Positions 6,024 to 6,031 of a DNA stretch of 6,031 bases are shown in pieces (position 1 is the first letter of the stretch; every line of letters starts with the position of its first letter). Below the pieces are notes generated by a model that made no database searches, was not told the DNA's origin, and worked only from the letters and a program-made list of their open reading frames with translations. The stretch is from the NCBI GenBank assembly GCA_030036915.1, contig JASHSC010000561.1, positions 1-6,031 of the forward strand, read 5' to 3'. Both the position numbers and the translations under genes were made by a program. The stretch is from Terriglobia bacterium. GTDB taxonomy: Bacteria > Acidobacteriota > Terriglobia > UBA7540.

Positions 6024-6031
6024 GCTGTGAT
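6020..6031 (+). CDS. Start of a downstream gene, possibly an anti-sigma factor (first four codons only)
   Basis: ATG at 6020 overlaps the sigma factor stop in an ATGA arrangement, and the frame reads MSCD up to the window edge. GGGAGG at 6001-6006 lies 13 bases upstream and could serve as a somewhat distant ribosome binding site. ECF sigma genes are very often followed by their anti-sigma factor. Membrane-bound or soluble zinc-finger anti-sigma factors commonly begin with a short Met-Ser-Cys type sequence. With four residues visible, the identity is an inference from position. Confidence 0.45.

Overview
The window is about 57-60% G+C by eye and is densely coded, mostly on the + strand. It looks like ordinary chromosome of a free-living bacterium. 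The best lineage hint is the small Xre-type regulator at 4900-5274. Its recognition-helix block (GLLRCYISRVENGHTVPS) and its C-terminal block (RIDEKDRQLLLFMAQK) resemble a regulator family I associate with Acidobacteriota. That assignment rests on recall, not on a search.

Layout: (1) 1-363 is the 3' end of an endonuclease IV gene (nfo), cut by the window start. (2) 364-557 is intergenic and holds a strong C-rich/G-rich palindrome (458-540), a dispersed-repeat type, ending 17 bases before the next start codon. (3) 558-3065 is leuS, complete, encoding a bacterial leucyl-tRNA synthetase that lacks the insertion usually found just before KMSKS. (4) 3122-3235 is a 37-residue single-pass membrane peptide gene with its own ribosome binding site. 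(5) 3300-4838 is guaA, complete GMP synthase. (6) 4900-5274, on the - strand and convergent with guaA, is a 124-residue Xre/HTH_3 regulator. (7) 5275-5417 is an AT-rich divergent control region with a 17-bp dyad. (8) 5418-6023 is an ECF-type sigma factor whose stop overlaps the ATG of a further gene at the window edge (first residues MSCD), plausibly its anti-sigma factor.

Functionally the left two thirds is housekeeping: base-excision repair, tRNA charging and purine nucleotide synthesis. No obvious pathway link joins these genes beyond shared strand. The right third is a regulatory block: a DNA-binding repressor-like protein and a stress-type sigma factor, divergently arranged around one AT-rich region, with an apparent sigma/anti-sigma pair continuing past the edge. 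I see no mobile element, CRISPR array, tRNA or rRNA. No clearly new biological system is visible. The most worthwhile items are the small membrane peptide, the palindrome in the leuS leader, and the divergent regulator/sigma region.
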